A stretch of DNA of 64,000 bases from Bradyrhizobium sp. ISRA464 (GCF_029910095.1 NZ_CP094526.1:4402001-4466000), one strand, 5' to 3'; shown: positions 1-8,847, counted from the stretch's first letter. The notes: generated by a model not told the origin, from the letters alone. Numbers and translations are program-made.

Positions 1-1
1 C

Positions 2-40
2 GAACGCTTCCTGAAGGCCTTGCGCATCGCCGGCGGCTAG
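2..40 (+). CDS. 3' end of a gene running off the left edge
   Basis: The last 12 codons (reading E-R-F-L-K-A-L-R-I-A-G-G) and a TAG stop are all that is visible, so the product cannot be named. The frame is the same as that of the M23 peptidase ORF that follows, and only sense codons lie between this stop and the GTG at 92. The tail could therefore be the front part of the same gene cut by a nonsense codon, or simply an unrelated upstream neighbour. Confidence 0.4.
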   Translation, partial: ERFLKALRIAGG

Positions 41-91
41 CCGTCGCAGCCGCGCAGCGATATCGCCAGCGCCCCCGCCGAACGACCGGCG

Positions 92-838
92 GTGCCATCG
101 CCCGACTTCACCTATCGCCCGAGCGGCGACATCATCGTCAACAGCGGCGGGCACCATCGGGGTGGCCGCGCCGACTTCACCGTCTATTCTCAGATCCGCT
201 TTCCGCTCGAGAAGGCGCCGGCCTTCGCCCATTCGCAGTCCTTTCCCAAGCACGGGCGTGTCGATGAATATCCCTGGCAGGACAATTTCTGCGAGGTGCG
301 CAGCTTTGAGGTCGGACAATGCGCCGGCGGCTATGGCCATCAGGGCCAGGACATTCGCCCCGGCGCATGTCCGCCCGGGAGCGCGGACGGATGCAACCCC
401 AAGCGGCAGGCGGTTGTTGCGGTGCGCGACAGCATCGTGATCCGCTCACCGCAGCAGCAGGCGGTCACGCTGCAGGTCAATACCCGCACCGAACATATCC
501 GCTTGCGCTACATGCACATGAACCCGTCCGTGATGGATGCCGACGGTCTGCTCAACGGCCGCCGCGTCACCGAAGGCGAGAAGATCGGCGTGGTCTCGAA
601 CTATCTCGATCATCCGAACGGCACGACGCGGCATCTGCATTTCGATGTGCAGGTGTTCACGCGCGACGGCTGGATCTGGGTCAATCCCTACACCACGCTC
701 GTGTCGGCCTATGAGAGATTGATCCGCGGCCGCGGGCGCGAAATCGGCCCCGAGCCGGGGCTTGCAGCCGCCGTCGCCCATGCCCTGCCCGAGGACGTCA
801 CACGTCACATCGACATCCAGGAGGGCGGCAGCAATTAG
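92..838 (+). CDS. M23-family (LytM-type) metallopeptidase
   Basis: Probable zinc peptidase that cuts peptidoglycan cross-bridges or stem peptides. The M23 signature is present: an H-x3-D element in GYGHQGQDIRP (about residues 82-92), then RYMHM and HLHFDV, which supplies the HxH zinc/catalytic histidines. The GTG at 92 is the first usable start after an in-frame TAG at 38-40. No Shine-Dalgarno sequence and no signal peptide are visible from this start, which is odd for a cell-wall enzyme. The gene may therefore have lost its 5' part to the TAG, or its true N-terminus may lie in the frame that ends at 40. The C-terminal 50 residues carry no recognised domain. Confidence in the family is good; confidence in an intact gene is moderate. 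Confidence 0.7.
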   Translation: MPSPDFTYRPSGDIIVNSGGHHRGGRADFTVYSQIRFPLEKAPAFAHSQSFPKHGRVDEYPWQDNFCEVRSFEVGQCAGGYGHQGQDIRPGACPPGSADGCNPKRQAVVAVRDSIVIRSPQQQAVTLQVNTRTEHIRLRYMHMNPSVMDADGLLNGRRVTEGEKIGVVSNYLDHPNGTTRHLHFDVQVFTRDGWIWVNPYTTLVSAYERLIRGRGREIGPEPGLAAAVAHALPEDVTRHIDIQEGGSN

Positions 839-1025
839 CTAGGCCGTGTCACCATAACCCCGGCGCGACGAAAGCCACGTCCGCTCTGCGCCGTTAGCGA
901 CCAAGCTCGCGCGGCGACGCAATATGTCGCGAAGGGCCAATTGCCGAAATCGCGACCCGCTCGGCAGAGAGCTGCTGATTTGTGCAAGGAAGCCGCAGCG
1001 TCCCCGACGCCGCGGCTTCAGAGTT

Positions 1026-1505
1026 TCACGCCGACGGCGGTTTGATAGTTACACCGTACTTGGAAGCAATCGCCACCAGCCTTGGGGGGTCCGGCATGCC
1101 GCCACGGGTAGCGGTTTCGAGGTCCGCGAACATTTGATCAAGGCCGCAGCTGGGCGTACTGAGCATGAGGACGCGAGCGGTCTCGTCCCCGACATTGCGG
1201 AAAGCATGGTAGCGCCCGCGGGCACCGAAGAAAAAATCACCCGGACCGACGGTAAGCGGCGCGGCCTCGCCTTCTCGCTCGATCAGGATCTCGCCACTTA
1301 GGACATAGAAGGCCTCGTCCTCGCGGCTATGCGTATGTAGTGGCGCCCCCGCTCCCGGCGGGATGACGGCCTCCCAAAACGACAGGGACCCGCCTGTTTC
1401 AGCACCCGTTACCTTGTAAATGTGGGTGACGCCCAACACGTTCAGTGTCGAACCGGCTTCAGGCTCACGCGAAAGGGCCGTAGCCGCAGCGAGACTGTTG
1501 GTCAT
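1026..1505 (-). CDS. Single-domain cupin protein
   Basis: A 159-residue cupin. Motif 1 is complete: G-x5-H-x-H-x4-E-x6-G around GAGAPLHTHSREDEAFY, giving His57, His59 and Glu64. The second motif PGDFFFGARGRYHAF supplies His100. Together these form the usual metal-binding beta-barrel site of small dioxygenases, isomerases and sugar-binding cupins; the substrate cannot be told. The ATG at 1505 is preferred over an upstream ATG ten codons earlier because AGGAG sits 8 nt ahead of it. The gene is divergent from the LysR gene at 1624, with about 120 bp between them, the usual arrangement for a LysR regulator and its target. The cupin is therefore the most likely controlled gene (inference). Confidence 0.85.
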   Translation of the reverse strand: MTNSLAAATALSREPEAGSTLNVLGVTHIYKVTGAETGGSLSFWEAVIPPGAGAPLHTHSREDEAFYVLSGEILIEREGEAAPLTVGPGDFFFGARGRYHAFRNVGDETARVLMLSTPSCGLDQMFADLETATRGGMPDPPRLVAIASKYGVTIKPPSA

Positions 1506-1623
1506 TTCCAATCTCCTGTTCTCTGCCCCAATCATTGCGATCGCCAGATAACTAGCTCCGTTTGGGAAGTCTGATTAGCCGGTATTCTCTGGACTTGCCG
1601 TTCTGATTTCAGGACAATCGGCG

Positions 1624-2532
1624 ATGGATCCTCTCGACGGAATCGCTGCCTTTGTTCGTGTGGTCGATAGCGGAAGCTTTTCGGCGGCGGCGGCTCGCTT
1701 GAAGATTTCCAAGTCCGCGGTCAGTGCCCATGTGCAACGGCTCGAGAATCGCCTGGGCGTTCGCCTTCTGAATCGGACGACCCGTCGAGTATCCCTAACC
1801 GAGGCGGGCGCGGCCTATTATCGCCATTGCATCCGAATTCTCGCCGAGGCTGAAGCGGCTGAGCAGGCAGCTGCTGCGCTCCAACACCAACCGCGCGGTA
1901 CGCTGCGCATTTCGGCGCCGGACAGCTTTGGATGGATGCATGTCGCTCCGGCGCTTTCGGGCTTCTTGAGACGCTATTCGGAGCTTGCCGTCCACATCAC
2001 GCTAAGTCCGGCCCATGTAAACCTCGTCGACGAGGGTCTCGATCTCGCCATTCGCATCGGTGTACTCGAGGATTCTCGGCTCGTGGTGCGCAAGCTTGCG
2101 CCGTCGCGCATTATTCTTTGTGCTGCGCCGGCTTATCTCGATGCGCGCGGAATGCCTCGCAAGCCAGAGGACTTGACACAGCACAACTGCATCTGCACGG
2201 CCCTGCTCCCGTGGGGCGGCGAATGGTCGCTTATAGGCCCACGCGGGAAGGTGCGCATGGCGGTGAGCGGGAGTTTCCGAAGCAACAGCGCCGAGATGCT
2301 GCGGGCGGCGGCTCTCGATGGCGTCGGCATCTCGGTGCTACCAACATGGGCTGCGGCCGAACCGCTGCGCACGGGCGCGCTCAGACGCGTACTTCCCAGA
2401 TGGGAGCTGCCAGCCAGCGCCATCTACGCCGTCTATCCCGGCAATCGCCTGATGTCCATGAAGGTCCGCGCGTTCGTCAACCATCTCGCCCGCAGTTTCG
2501 GGAGACCGCCCCATTGGGACGCCAACATCTAG
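1624..2532 (+). CDS. LysR-family transcriptional regulator
   Basis: 302 residues, the standard LysR length. The N-terminal winged helix-turn-helix is clear: MDPLDGIAAFVRVVDSGSFS, then AAARLKISKSAVSAHVQRLE and LLNRTTRRVSLTEAG. The rest is a LysR substrate-binding fold starting near GTLRISAPDSFGWMHV. The architecture matches the large proteobacterial subgroup whose ligands are mostly unknown. The ATG at 1624 has AGGA nine bases upstream. It is transcribed divergently from the cupin gene, so autoregulation plus control of the cupin from the shared intergenic region is likely. No effector can be inferred. Confidence 0.93.
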   Translation: MDPLDGIAAFVRVVDSGSFSAAAARLKISKSAVSAHVQRLENRLGVRLLNRTTRRVSLTEAGAAYYRHCIRILAEAEAAEQAAAALQHQPRGTLRISAPDSFGWMHVAPALSGFLRRYSELAVHITLSPAHVNLVDEGLDLAIRIGVLEDSRLVVRKLAPSRIILCAAPAYLDARGMPRKPEDLTQHNCICTALLPWGGEWSLIGPRGKVRMAVSGSFRSNSAEMLRAAALDGVGISVLPTWAAAEPLRTGALRRVLPRWELPASAIYAVYPGNRLMSMKVRAFVNHLARSFGRPPHWDANI

Positions 2533-2755
2533 CAAGCAGGAGGGCTCTGAACTGTCATCCGATTGCGTGCGGCCGCGAGCTGTTGCGGCGAAGCTGACGC
2601 CTATTGGGCCGATGAAATCCATGTTCGCGATGGCAGCGCATAGGGCGTACTAGCGAAGAGGCTGGGCAAGAATAGCGATCTCGACTATCAGGCGGGCGGC
2701 GCGGCGGCCGAACGCACTTGAGTAGCCAGCATGGTGGCAGTGGCGCAATTAAAAA

Positions 2756-3037
2756 CTAATGGGCATTCTCTCGCGCCGCAAAATACTGGCACCAGCCATG
2801 AGGGGTGATCGGGCTCTGCACGATCTTGCAATGGTTGGGCGGCTCAAATTGCAGACAAATCTCGCAGCGCTGCTGGTCGTTTGGCGTAGTCTGATATTTG
2901 GCGTCGGCATGCGAAATCTTTTGCGCTTCGCTCAGTTCTGGCTGAGCGCGAGCAGGCGAGGCCACAGCTTCTGCAACCGAGGCAGCGGCGACGAGAGTTA
3001 GTTGCAGCATCCCGCGACGCGAGACGCTGCTTTCCAT
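2756..3037 (-). CDS. High-potential iron-sulfur protein (HiPIP)
   Basis: A 93-residue secreted [4Fe-4S] electron carrier. The HiPIP cluster motif C-x2-C-x8-C-x12-C is seen at Cys58, Cys61, Cys70 and Cys83, with the family's hallmark Y(Q) before the first Cys, PP-N-C, and GWC around the last. The N-terminus SVSRRGMLQLTLVAAAS is a twin-arginine-type signal, as expected for a cluster folded in the cytoplasm and exported, with cleavage probably near ARAQ (residues 29-32). The ATG at 3037 has AGGA 8 nt upstream; an ATG at 3052 is a weaker alternative. It lies 49 bp downstream of another small secreted protein gene on the same strand, so the two are probably co-transcribed. HiPIPs donate electrons to photosynthetic reaction centres, terminal oxidases or periplasmic oxidoreductases; the partner is not in this window. 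Confidence 0.85.
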   Translation of the reverse strand: MESSVSRRGMLQLTLVAAASVAEAVASPARAQPELSEAQKISHADAKYQTTPNDQQRCEICLQFEPPNHCKIVQSPITPHGWCQYFAARENAH

Positions 3038-3086
3038 TATGATGATCCTCATGGGCACCGGCAGGTGAACACTTTCCGGGTTTCTT

Positions 3087-3506
3087 TTACTTCGCGACGA
3101 GTTGCTCCTGCGCCTTCGGAACGTGCCAAAGCACGATGTGATAGTGCGGTTCAGGGACGCCGGGGTGGCCTGCATTGTAGTAGATGCTGACGTGATCGAC
3201 TTTCCCGCCTGGCGCCGCCAGATCATCCCACTTTTTTTGCGCATCGAGGTCTTTGAGCGGGATCATAAAGATCGTGCTCACAAGCTTTTCCTGGTGGTCA
3301 TAGGCGAGGAACGGCCCCTCGGGAAGAGTCTTAGGGTCGACATAAAGCGTGCCTATGCCCGGCAGGAAATCAGGTAGCTTCACGAGCTCGCTCACTTTCT
3401 TGTAGGGACCACCGGGCGGCGCTTTTTCGACCTTCTGAGCACCTGCCGGTAGTGCGGACAGGACCAGGATGCCGCAGACTGCAACAACTCCAAGAATTCT
3501 ACGCAT
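3087..3506 (-). CDS. Small secreted protein of unknown function
   Basis: 139 residues beginning MRRILGVVAVCGILVLSALPAGAQ, a clean Sec signal peptide with AGA-Q cleavage near residue 24. The mature part contains VSIYYNAGHPGVPEPHYHIVLWHV, a His-rich stretch (HPG...PHYH) that resembles metal-site regions of small periplasmic proteins of the DUF5602 kind. That comparison is from memory and uncertain. A longer open frame exists to 3653, but ATG 3506 directly precedes the signal peptide and has GGGAG upstream. It lies directly ahead of the HiPIP gene in the same direction, so it may be a partner in the same periplasmic redox process (inference). Confidence 0.7.
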   Translation of the reverse strand: MRRILGVVAVCGILVLSALPAGAQKVEKAPPGGPYKKVSELVKLPDFLPGIGTLYVDPKTLPEGPFLAYDHQEKLVSTIFMIPLKDLDAQKKWDDLAAPGGKVDHVSIYYNAGHPGVPEPHYHIVLWHVPKAQEQLVAK

Positions 3507-3970
3507 GCGTTTGCTCCCGCTGTCTGTGCTATATGGCGCGTGCGCGATCCCGCGGCGCACAAGGCGCGGCCGATGGAAGGCCGAAGACACTTGCCAAATA
3601 AAGAGACTCGCTAAAATGAGATGACGTTCTCGCGGGCGGGTTCCCGCCGTCACTCAAATTTGATCCATGCGATGGCACTTCTGGCTTCGCCTGATGCGAG
3701 CAACGCATCATCGGAATACTGAGCCGAGATGCAATCGCGCTACCGAGCGGAGATACGCGCCTCCGGCGCTTATGCGAATTCCACGCTGATGCTCACCGCC
3801 GCGCGTTCCGCGGCGCCAGAGAAGTGATGGTTGCGCATCGCAGCAACGTCGACATACCGATGACTGCTAGACTGTATGTCCCCTCCACAAAATGAGGCGA
3901 CTCACCTTCGATGTTGCGACGAGGGTTGCCTGGATGGACCGGGCAGAGCCTCAAACAAGGAGGGCGAGTC
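3507..3970. other. Non-coding stretch leading into the first IS110 element
   Basis: No convincing gene on either strand. The right part, from roughly 3860 to 3970, should contain the left end of the IS110 element and the transposase leader. In the IS110 group this leader is where the bridge RNA is encoded (family knowledge). A GCGCC-TCC-GGCGC hairpin lies near 3760. The exact IS boundary cannot be set because IS110 elements lack long terminal repeats. Confidence 0.4.
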
Positions 3971-5089
3971 GTGGGTCATCATACCGAGGTCTTTGTCGGA
4001 ATCGATACGTCAAAATCGCGCAATGCAATAGCCATTGCCGAAGGCGGCCGTGGCGGCGAGGTACGATATCTCGGGGAGTTTTCTGCCACGGAGGCAACGA
4101 TCCGAAAGCTGGTGGCAAAGCTTGCAGCGAAATGCTGTCATCTGACATTTTGCTACGAAGCAGGGCCGACAGGATATGGCCTCTACAGACTGCTCAAGAG
4201 CCTCGGCCATGACTGCCTGGTGGTGGCTCCCTCGCTCGTTCCGAAGAAGGCCGGCGATCGAGTGAAGACGAACCGGCGCGATGCGGTAAGCCTCGCCAAG
4301 CTGTTGCGCGCGGGCGAGCTCACCGCGGTGTGGGTGCCGGACGAGCGCCATGAGGCTATGCGCGATCTCTCGCGCGCCCGTCAGGCAGTAAAGAAGGACC
4401 TCCAGGGCAAGCGTCAACAGATCTCGTCATTGATGCTGCGGCTGGGACGCATCTATCCGGGCAAGACAACGTGGGGACCAGCCCACATGAGATGGCTGAT
4501 GTCGCAGAAGCTCGAGCATCGCGAGCAGCGCATCGCATTCGAAGAGTTACTTGAGGGGATACGCCAGGAAAGTGAGCGGATGGAGCGTTTGGAGGATGCC
4601 ATCCGCGAGGTGGTGGCCGAGTGGTCGCTTGCCGAGGTTGTCGCGGCCCTGCAGGCGATGCGGGGGATTGATCTCATTGCGGCTGTGGGGGTGCTGGCCG
4701 AGATCGGTGATCTCTCCCGCTTTCAAAATCCGCGCGAGCTGATGGGCTATCTGGGTCTGGTGCCCACGGAAAACTCGACTGGTGACAAGGTCAAGCGAGG
4801 CGGCATCACCAAAGCCGGTAATGGGCGGGCGCGACGTATTCTTGTGGAGGCGGCCTGGAGCTATCGATATCCGCCGCGCGTGAGCCGAGACAAGCAGCCA
4901 AAGGTGGAGGCCGCACCGAGACGCGCGCGAGAGATTGCGTGGAAAGCGCAAACCAGATTGTGCGGACGCTTCCGCTCACTCGAGCGGAAGGGCAAGCGGC
5001 GAACCGTAATCGTCACGGCGATTGCCCGAGAGCTATCCGCCTTCATTTGGGCAATCAATCGCGAGCTCATGCCACCTCGACAGGCGTAA
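3971..5089 (+). mobile_element. IS110-family transposase (first copy)
   Basis: A 372-residue bridge-RNA-guided recombinase type transposase. N-terminal RuvC-like domain: GIDTSKS (Asp12), CYEAGPTG (Glu63), KTNRRDA (Asp104). C-terminal Tnp domain: helix-hairpin-helix-like IDLIAAVGVLAEIGD, then YLGLVPTENSTGDK, whose serine is in the position of the catalytic Ser. The third acidic position of the DEDD tetrad reads Asn (KTN rather than KTD), a variant I have seen in this subgroup. The GTG at 3971 is chosen because AAGGAGG lies 7 nt upstream; an ATG at 3911 has no such signal. The frame is intact. It is followed 7 bp after its stop by an 11-bp inverted repeat, and by a second, distinct IS110 element in the same orientation. 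Confidence 0.93.
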
Positions 5090-5096
5090 CGTCGTT

Positions 5097-5150
5097 GGGG
5101 GCTGTGGACCGCTCGAGTCGTGAGGTGCGCTCGACCGGCCCACAGCCCCC
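5097..5150 (+). repeat. 11-bp perfect inverted repeat just after transposase 1
   Basis: GGGGGCTGTGG at 5097-5107 pairs perfectly with CCACAGCCCCC at 5140-5150 around a 32-nt loop, and TTTTGTT follows. It begins 7 bp beyond the transposase stop. It could be a transcription terminator, a subterminal repeat of the element, or the closing stem of a downstream-encoded bridge RNA as in the IS1111 subgroup. The long loop argues against a plain terminator. Confidence 0.7.
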
Positions 5151-5534
5151 TTTTGTTGCAATCAGGATCAGGGGTAGTCGCAGACATCAATCGTGCAGAG
5201 GTGAAGGTGGGACCACGGCAGGGGAAATCCTGAAACCCATTATGTGGCCGATCATCCGATCGACGCCCGACGCTAGACCAGGACAGCCCCAGACGAAAAA
5301 ACGGAAATGCGGTATCCAACCCGCGCATCAGAGCCTGTTCACCGACGTCTTTGGGTCCCGCCTTCTCCTCTGCACGATCCATCGGCGCAAGAACTTCACG
5401 ATGAGTCCTCGTGGAGATGAGAAAACCGTGCGCTGTGTGCTTGACTGGGGACATCAGAATGGAATGGTCCGGCCGTGCTCCGGCCCCGCCAGTGCGAGAA
5501 GCTGGCAAGGGGCGCTCAGGTCAAGGAGCACGCC
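5151..5534. other. Inter-element non-coding region
   Basis: About 380 bp with no supported gene, between the hairpin of the first element and the start of the second transposase. It must contain the right end of element 1 and the left end or leader of element 2. A small GC-rich inverted repeat (GGCCG...CGGCC) lies near 5473-5490, just ahead of the second gene. This is a candidate location for the guide (bridge) RNA of either element. Confidence 0.4.
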
Positions 5535-6590
5535 ATGTCTCGGAACCTCAACACAGCGGTCGCCGTGATCGGCATCGATATCGGCAAGAACTCGTTCCAC
5601 CTCGTAGGTCATGATCACCGCGGTGCCATCGTGCTGCGGCAGAAGTGGTCACGCAGCCAGGTGGAAAGACGGCTCGCCAACTTCCCGCCCTGCTTGATCG
5701 GGATGGAGGCTTGCGTCGGCGCGCATCACCTCAGTCGCAAGCTCCAAATGCTCGGCCACGACGCTCGCTTGATGCCGGCGAAAGACGTGCGCCCGTATTC
5801 GAAAGGACAGAAGAATGACTTCCGAGATGCGGAAGCCATCGCCGAGGCTGTCCAACGCCCGACCATGAAATTCGTCGCAACCAAGACAGCCGATCAGCTC
5901 GACCTTCAGGCGCTGCACCGCGTCCGCGATCGATTGGTCAGTCAGCGTACCGGCGTCATCAATCAGATCCGTGCGTTTCTGCTGGAGCGGGGCATCGCCG
6001 TACGCCAAGGCCTGCATTCCCTGCGATCCGAGTTGCCGGGTATCCTCGCGACGCGCACCGATGTGCTCTCGCCTCGCATGTTACGCATCATCGAGGATCT
6101 GGCGGGCGACTGGCGCCGGCTGGATGCGCGTATCGAGGGGCTGTCTAGCGAGATCGAAACGCTGGCTCGTCAAGATAAGGCTTGCGAGCGACTGATGACA
6201 GTGCCCGGCATTGGACCGCTTATCTCGAGTGCAATGGTCGCCGCGATTGGCAGTGGAGACGTGTTCTCGAAAGGCCGCGACTTCGGCGCCTGGCTTGGAC
6301 TGGTGCCGAAGCAGATATCGACCGGCGACCGCACGATCCTCGGCAAGATATCAAGGCGCGGCAATCGCTACCTACGCGCGCTGTTCGTCCAAGCCGCATG
6401 GGTGGTGCTGGTCAGGGTGAAGTGCTGGGAGCGCTACGGCCTCAAATCTTGGATCGAAGCTGCCAAGAAGCGATTGCATCACAACGTGCTGGCGATTGCG
6501 CTCGCCAACAAGCTCGCCCGGATCGCCTGGGCGGTTCTCAACAAAGGACGTGCCTTCGAGTGCGTCAAGGCTGAGGAGACGGCGTCCTGA
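5535..6590 (+). mobile_element. IS110-family transposase (second, distinct copy)
   Basis: 351 residues. The RuvC-like DEDD set is complete: GIDIGKNSFHL (Asp15), IGMEACVGAHH (Glu), and NDFRDAEA (Asp-x2-Asp). The Tnp domain has VPGIGPLISSAMVAAIG (helix-hairpin-helix) and AWLGLVPKQISTGDR, containing the expected catalytic serine. ATG 5535 has AAGGAG six nt upstream, so the longer open frame from 5475 is not used. It is only distantly related to the transposase at 3971 (different length and different motif spacing), so this is two different IS110 elements side by side, not a duplication. The frame is intact, so the element may still be active. Confidence 0.94.
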
Positions 6591-6616
6591 CCTGGCCGAT
6601 CCTCGCGCCGTGCTCG

Positions 6617-6689
6617 GGGCCGTCAAGGCGCAGCCTGGCAGCGTAGAGCAAGACGTCAGGACAGCACGACGGCCGGCCTTGACGGCCCC
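6617..6689 (+). repeat. 14-bp perfect inverted repeat just after transposase 2
   Basis: GGGGCCGTCAAGGC at 6617-6630 is the exact reverse complement of GCCTTGACGGCCCC at 6676-6689, with a 45-nt loop. It starts 27 bp after the transposase stop. A second GC-only palindromic stretch follows at about 6691-6716. The arrangement mirrors that after the first transposase. It may be a guide-RNA stem or a subterminal repeat. Confidence 0.75.
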
Positions 6690-7117
6690 TTGCGCGCGGC
6701 GCGTCTGCGCGCGCAGGCCGGGACGAAGGAACGACCGCCAGGCACGAACAAAGGAACAGCGCGAAGTGAGGAGCTATCGAGATGATGTAACCAACATCCC
6801 TTACCCGCCGAGGTCTGCGAGAGGATGCGACGACGATGGAAGATCGGTCTTCCCGGCGCATGCGAACACTGGTGACCCGAATGGCCCGTTCGAGGCCTGT
6901 CCGCTAATCAGCTCGAATGCGTGCTGATATCCATGATGGCCCGGAGCACAGCACGCTCCAATCAGAGGCCGGATACATTGATGCAAGACCGCATCTGACA
7001 GGTTGCCGAAACCTCTTGCAACGCGCGGCCGGACCATACATCGGGTCATTTTCGACGGATTCAGTGGGGCTGTCGGCTGGTTGATGTCCGCTCGCCCCCG
7101 AAAGCGACGAAGCCGAT
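6690..7117. other. Non-coding region, probable IS right end and debris
   Basis: No gene is supported. A 106-codon open frame on the minus strand (6801-7121) has no start signal and no recognised motif. The end of the second IS110 element should fall here, but its junction cannot be located without an empty-site comparison. Confidence 0.35.
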
Positions 7118-8017
7118 TCAACCAAAATCGATCTGCATTCCGGCCATTGTCTCCTCGACTCTCTTCTGCCCTTCCGCAGGCAGCGGCATGATCGGGCGCG
7201 GAGGCTCCGCTGCACAGATTCCTCTGAGATTGGCGATTGCGTAAACCACACGCAGGCTCGAGAACGTCTTGAACAGGTCCCAGATCGGTTGCAGGCGCTG
7301 GTTGAGCCGTCGCGCCTCTGCGGCGTTGCCGCTCGTCGCAGCGCGGACGATGTCGAGGCAGATCTTCGGGAAAATTCCTGCGAGAACGCTGTACCAGGTC
7401 TCGCCGCCGGCCAGCAGCGCCTCAGTGCAATTCCAGTCGGCGCTGTAACCCAAGGAGAAGCCACTCGGGACGACGGCTCGCAATTCCGCGACATGGCCCG
7501 ATACGGCAGCAGGGTCCGGCGCAGGACTCTTCACCGCGACGATTCCATCGACGCGGCTCAAACGACCGATCAGGGCCGGCGTGAAGCGGAAATGCGTCGT
7601 GCCGGGATTGTCGTAGATGCAAATCGGCAACCGGCTCTCACGCACTACCGTTTGGAAATGCTCGAAAACTTCGTCATCCGTCAGTGGCGTATAGGAAACG
7701 GGCGCCAAAAGCCCTGCCCCCGCGCCGGCATCGCGTGCATCCTGGGCCAATCTCACAGTCTCGTCGGTCCGGAGCGCGCCGATCCCGACCAATATCGGCG
7801 TCCGCCCTTCTGCCAGGCGGACCGCCGCCTGGACGGCACGTCGCCGCTCGTCGCGCCCAAGATACGGATATGAGCCCGTGCTCCCGAGCAGCCCAACCGA
7901 ATCCACCTTCGCGGCAATCAGGGGTTCTACCAAGGCTCCGAGAGCACCGACGTCGACCCGCCCGTCTCGAGCTGATGGCGTGATTGGAAAGGCGGAAAGT
8001 CCCTTCAGATCGATCAT
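7118..8017 (-). CDS. DapA/NanA-family class I aldolase (dihydrodipicolinate synthase-like)
   Basis: 299 residues, typical of the family. Seen: the G-x-x-G-S-T-G substrate loop (GLLGSTGSYPYL), the Tyr of CIYDNPGTT, and the Schiff-base Lys in GIVAVKSPAP. ATG 8017 has GAGGAA upstream; an in-frame extension to 8200 is rejected. Members condense or cleave pyruvate-type substrates (DapA, KDG/KDGal aldolase, NanA). Position alone does not say which; a lone copy far from other lysine genes makes a catabolic aldolase more likely than the housekeeping DapA. It stands alone just beyond the IS110 pair. Confidence 0.88.
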   Translation of the reverse strand: MIDLKGLSAFPITPSARDGRVDVGALGALVEPLIAAKVDSVGLLGSTGSYPYLGRDERRRAVQAAVRLAEGRTPILVGIGALRTDETVRLAQDARDAGAGAGLLAPVSYTPLTDDEVFEHFQTVVRESRLPICIYDNPGTTHFRFTPALIGRLSRVDGIVAVKSPAPDPAAVSGHVAELRAVVPSGFSLGYSADWNCTEALLAGGETWYSVLAGIFPKICLDIVRAATSGNAAEARRLNQRLQPIWDLFKTFSSLRVVYAIANLRGICAAEPPRPIMPLPAEGQKRVEETMAGMQIDFG

Positions 8018-8289
8018 CGGTCTATTCCTCTTCAGTAGCCGTCGCTTGATCGGGCGCCCCGGCATAGGAAGCCCGACCAGCGCCACATCGTTGGACGAAC
8101 CACAAATACCGGTCGACTGGATGAGGGATGATCCAATTGCGATCGATCTCGGCTCCGAGATGGACCAGCGACCTCCATCGCGCTTGCCGCCAATAGGCAT
8201 GGAGCGGCATTGGCTGGCAGCGCCATCCAGTTCCTATCGATGCTTCCGGCGACGCTCAGCCGTCGAGACGCGGCCTGCCGCGTCCATGG

Positions 8290-8796
8290 TTATTCGAGCA
8301 TCGTGGTCAGTTGTGCGCCCTCGTCGGCCACGAACACCGCGATCAATTCCGCCGGCTCCGTCGTGCTCGCATTGGCCGAGACGACGTGGGTGGAGCCCGG
8401 CGGCTCGAAGAAGGACTGGCCGACCTTGAACGTCTCAACCGGCCCGCCGCCGAGTTGAGAGCGGATTTCGCCCTTGGTGATGTAGGCCGTCACCGAGCCG
8501 GCGTGGCGATGCGGAGGCGTAAATCCGCCGGGACCGTAGAACACGCGCACCACCGTGACGCGCTTGCCCGGGACATCCGGCAATGCATGCGAGCTGATGA
8601 CCTCGACCTTGTCGAGCGGAGACGCTGCGTTCGCGGCTGCGCACAGCGGCGTCACCGCCGAGGAGATCGCGTCCATCGAAATCGGCACGGCCTTGCCGAT
8701 CGCCATGGCGCAGGCCAGTCCCGCGACGATTGCGAGCGAAACCGGCCGCGGCGGTCGGACGAATGGAAGAGACAGTGTCGCTACCATCGACGTCAT
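8290..8796 (-). CDS. Membrane-anchored or secreted cupin protein
   Basis: 168 residues. An N-terminal hydrophobic stretch (PVSLAIVAGLACAMAIGKAVP, about 18-38) acts as a signal or anchor. A cupin barrel follows with FTPPHRHAG...AYITKGEIRSQ and a second motif GQSFFEPPGSTHVV. The metal ligands would be the two His of HRH and the His of STH, while the Glu position of motif 1 is less clear. Start ATG 8796 has GGGAGAAG upstream. It lies 51 bp downstream of the AhpD-like gene in the same direction, so the two probably form an operon whose promoter is shared with the divergent MarR gene. Substrate unknown. Confidence 0.82.
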   Translation of the reverse strand: MTSMVATLSLPFVRPPRPVSLAIVAGLACAMAIGKAVPISMDAISSAVTPLCAAANAASPLDKVEVISSHALPDVPGKRVTVVRVFYGPGGFTPPHRHAGSVTAYITKGEIRSQLGGGPVETFKVGQSFFEPPGSTHVVSANASTTEPAELIAVFVADEGAQLTTMLE

Positions 8797-8847
8797 CGGT
8801 TCTTCTCCCTGTTCTGTTGTCGTCCAATCTGCTCCAACGAAAGGGCG

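Noticed and set aside
3876..5454. ATGTCCCC (3876-3883) and GGGGACAT (5447-5454) as terminal inverted repeats of the first IS110 element
   Set aside because: Only eight bases match, the surrounding sequences do not, and IS110 elements normally lack true terminal inverted repeats.
6801..7121. A 106-codon minus-strand ORF between the second IS110 gene and the aldolase
   Set aside because: No ribosome site, no motif, and it lies in what is probably IS-end sequence.
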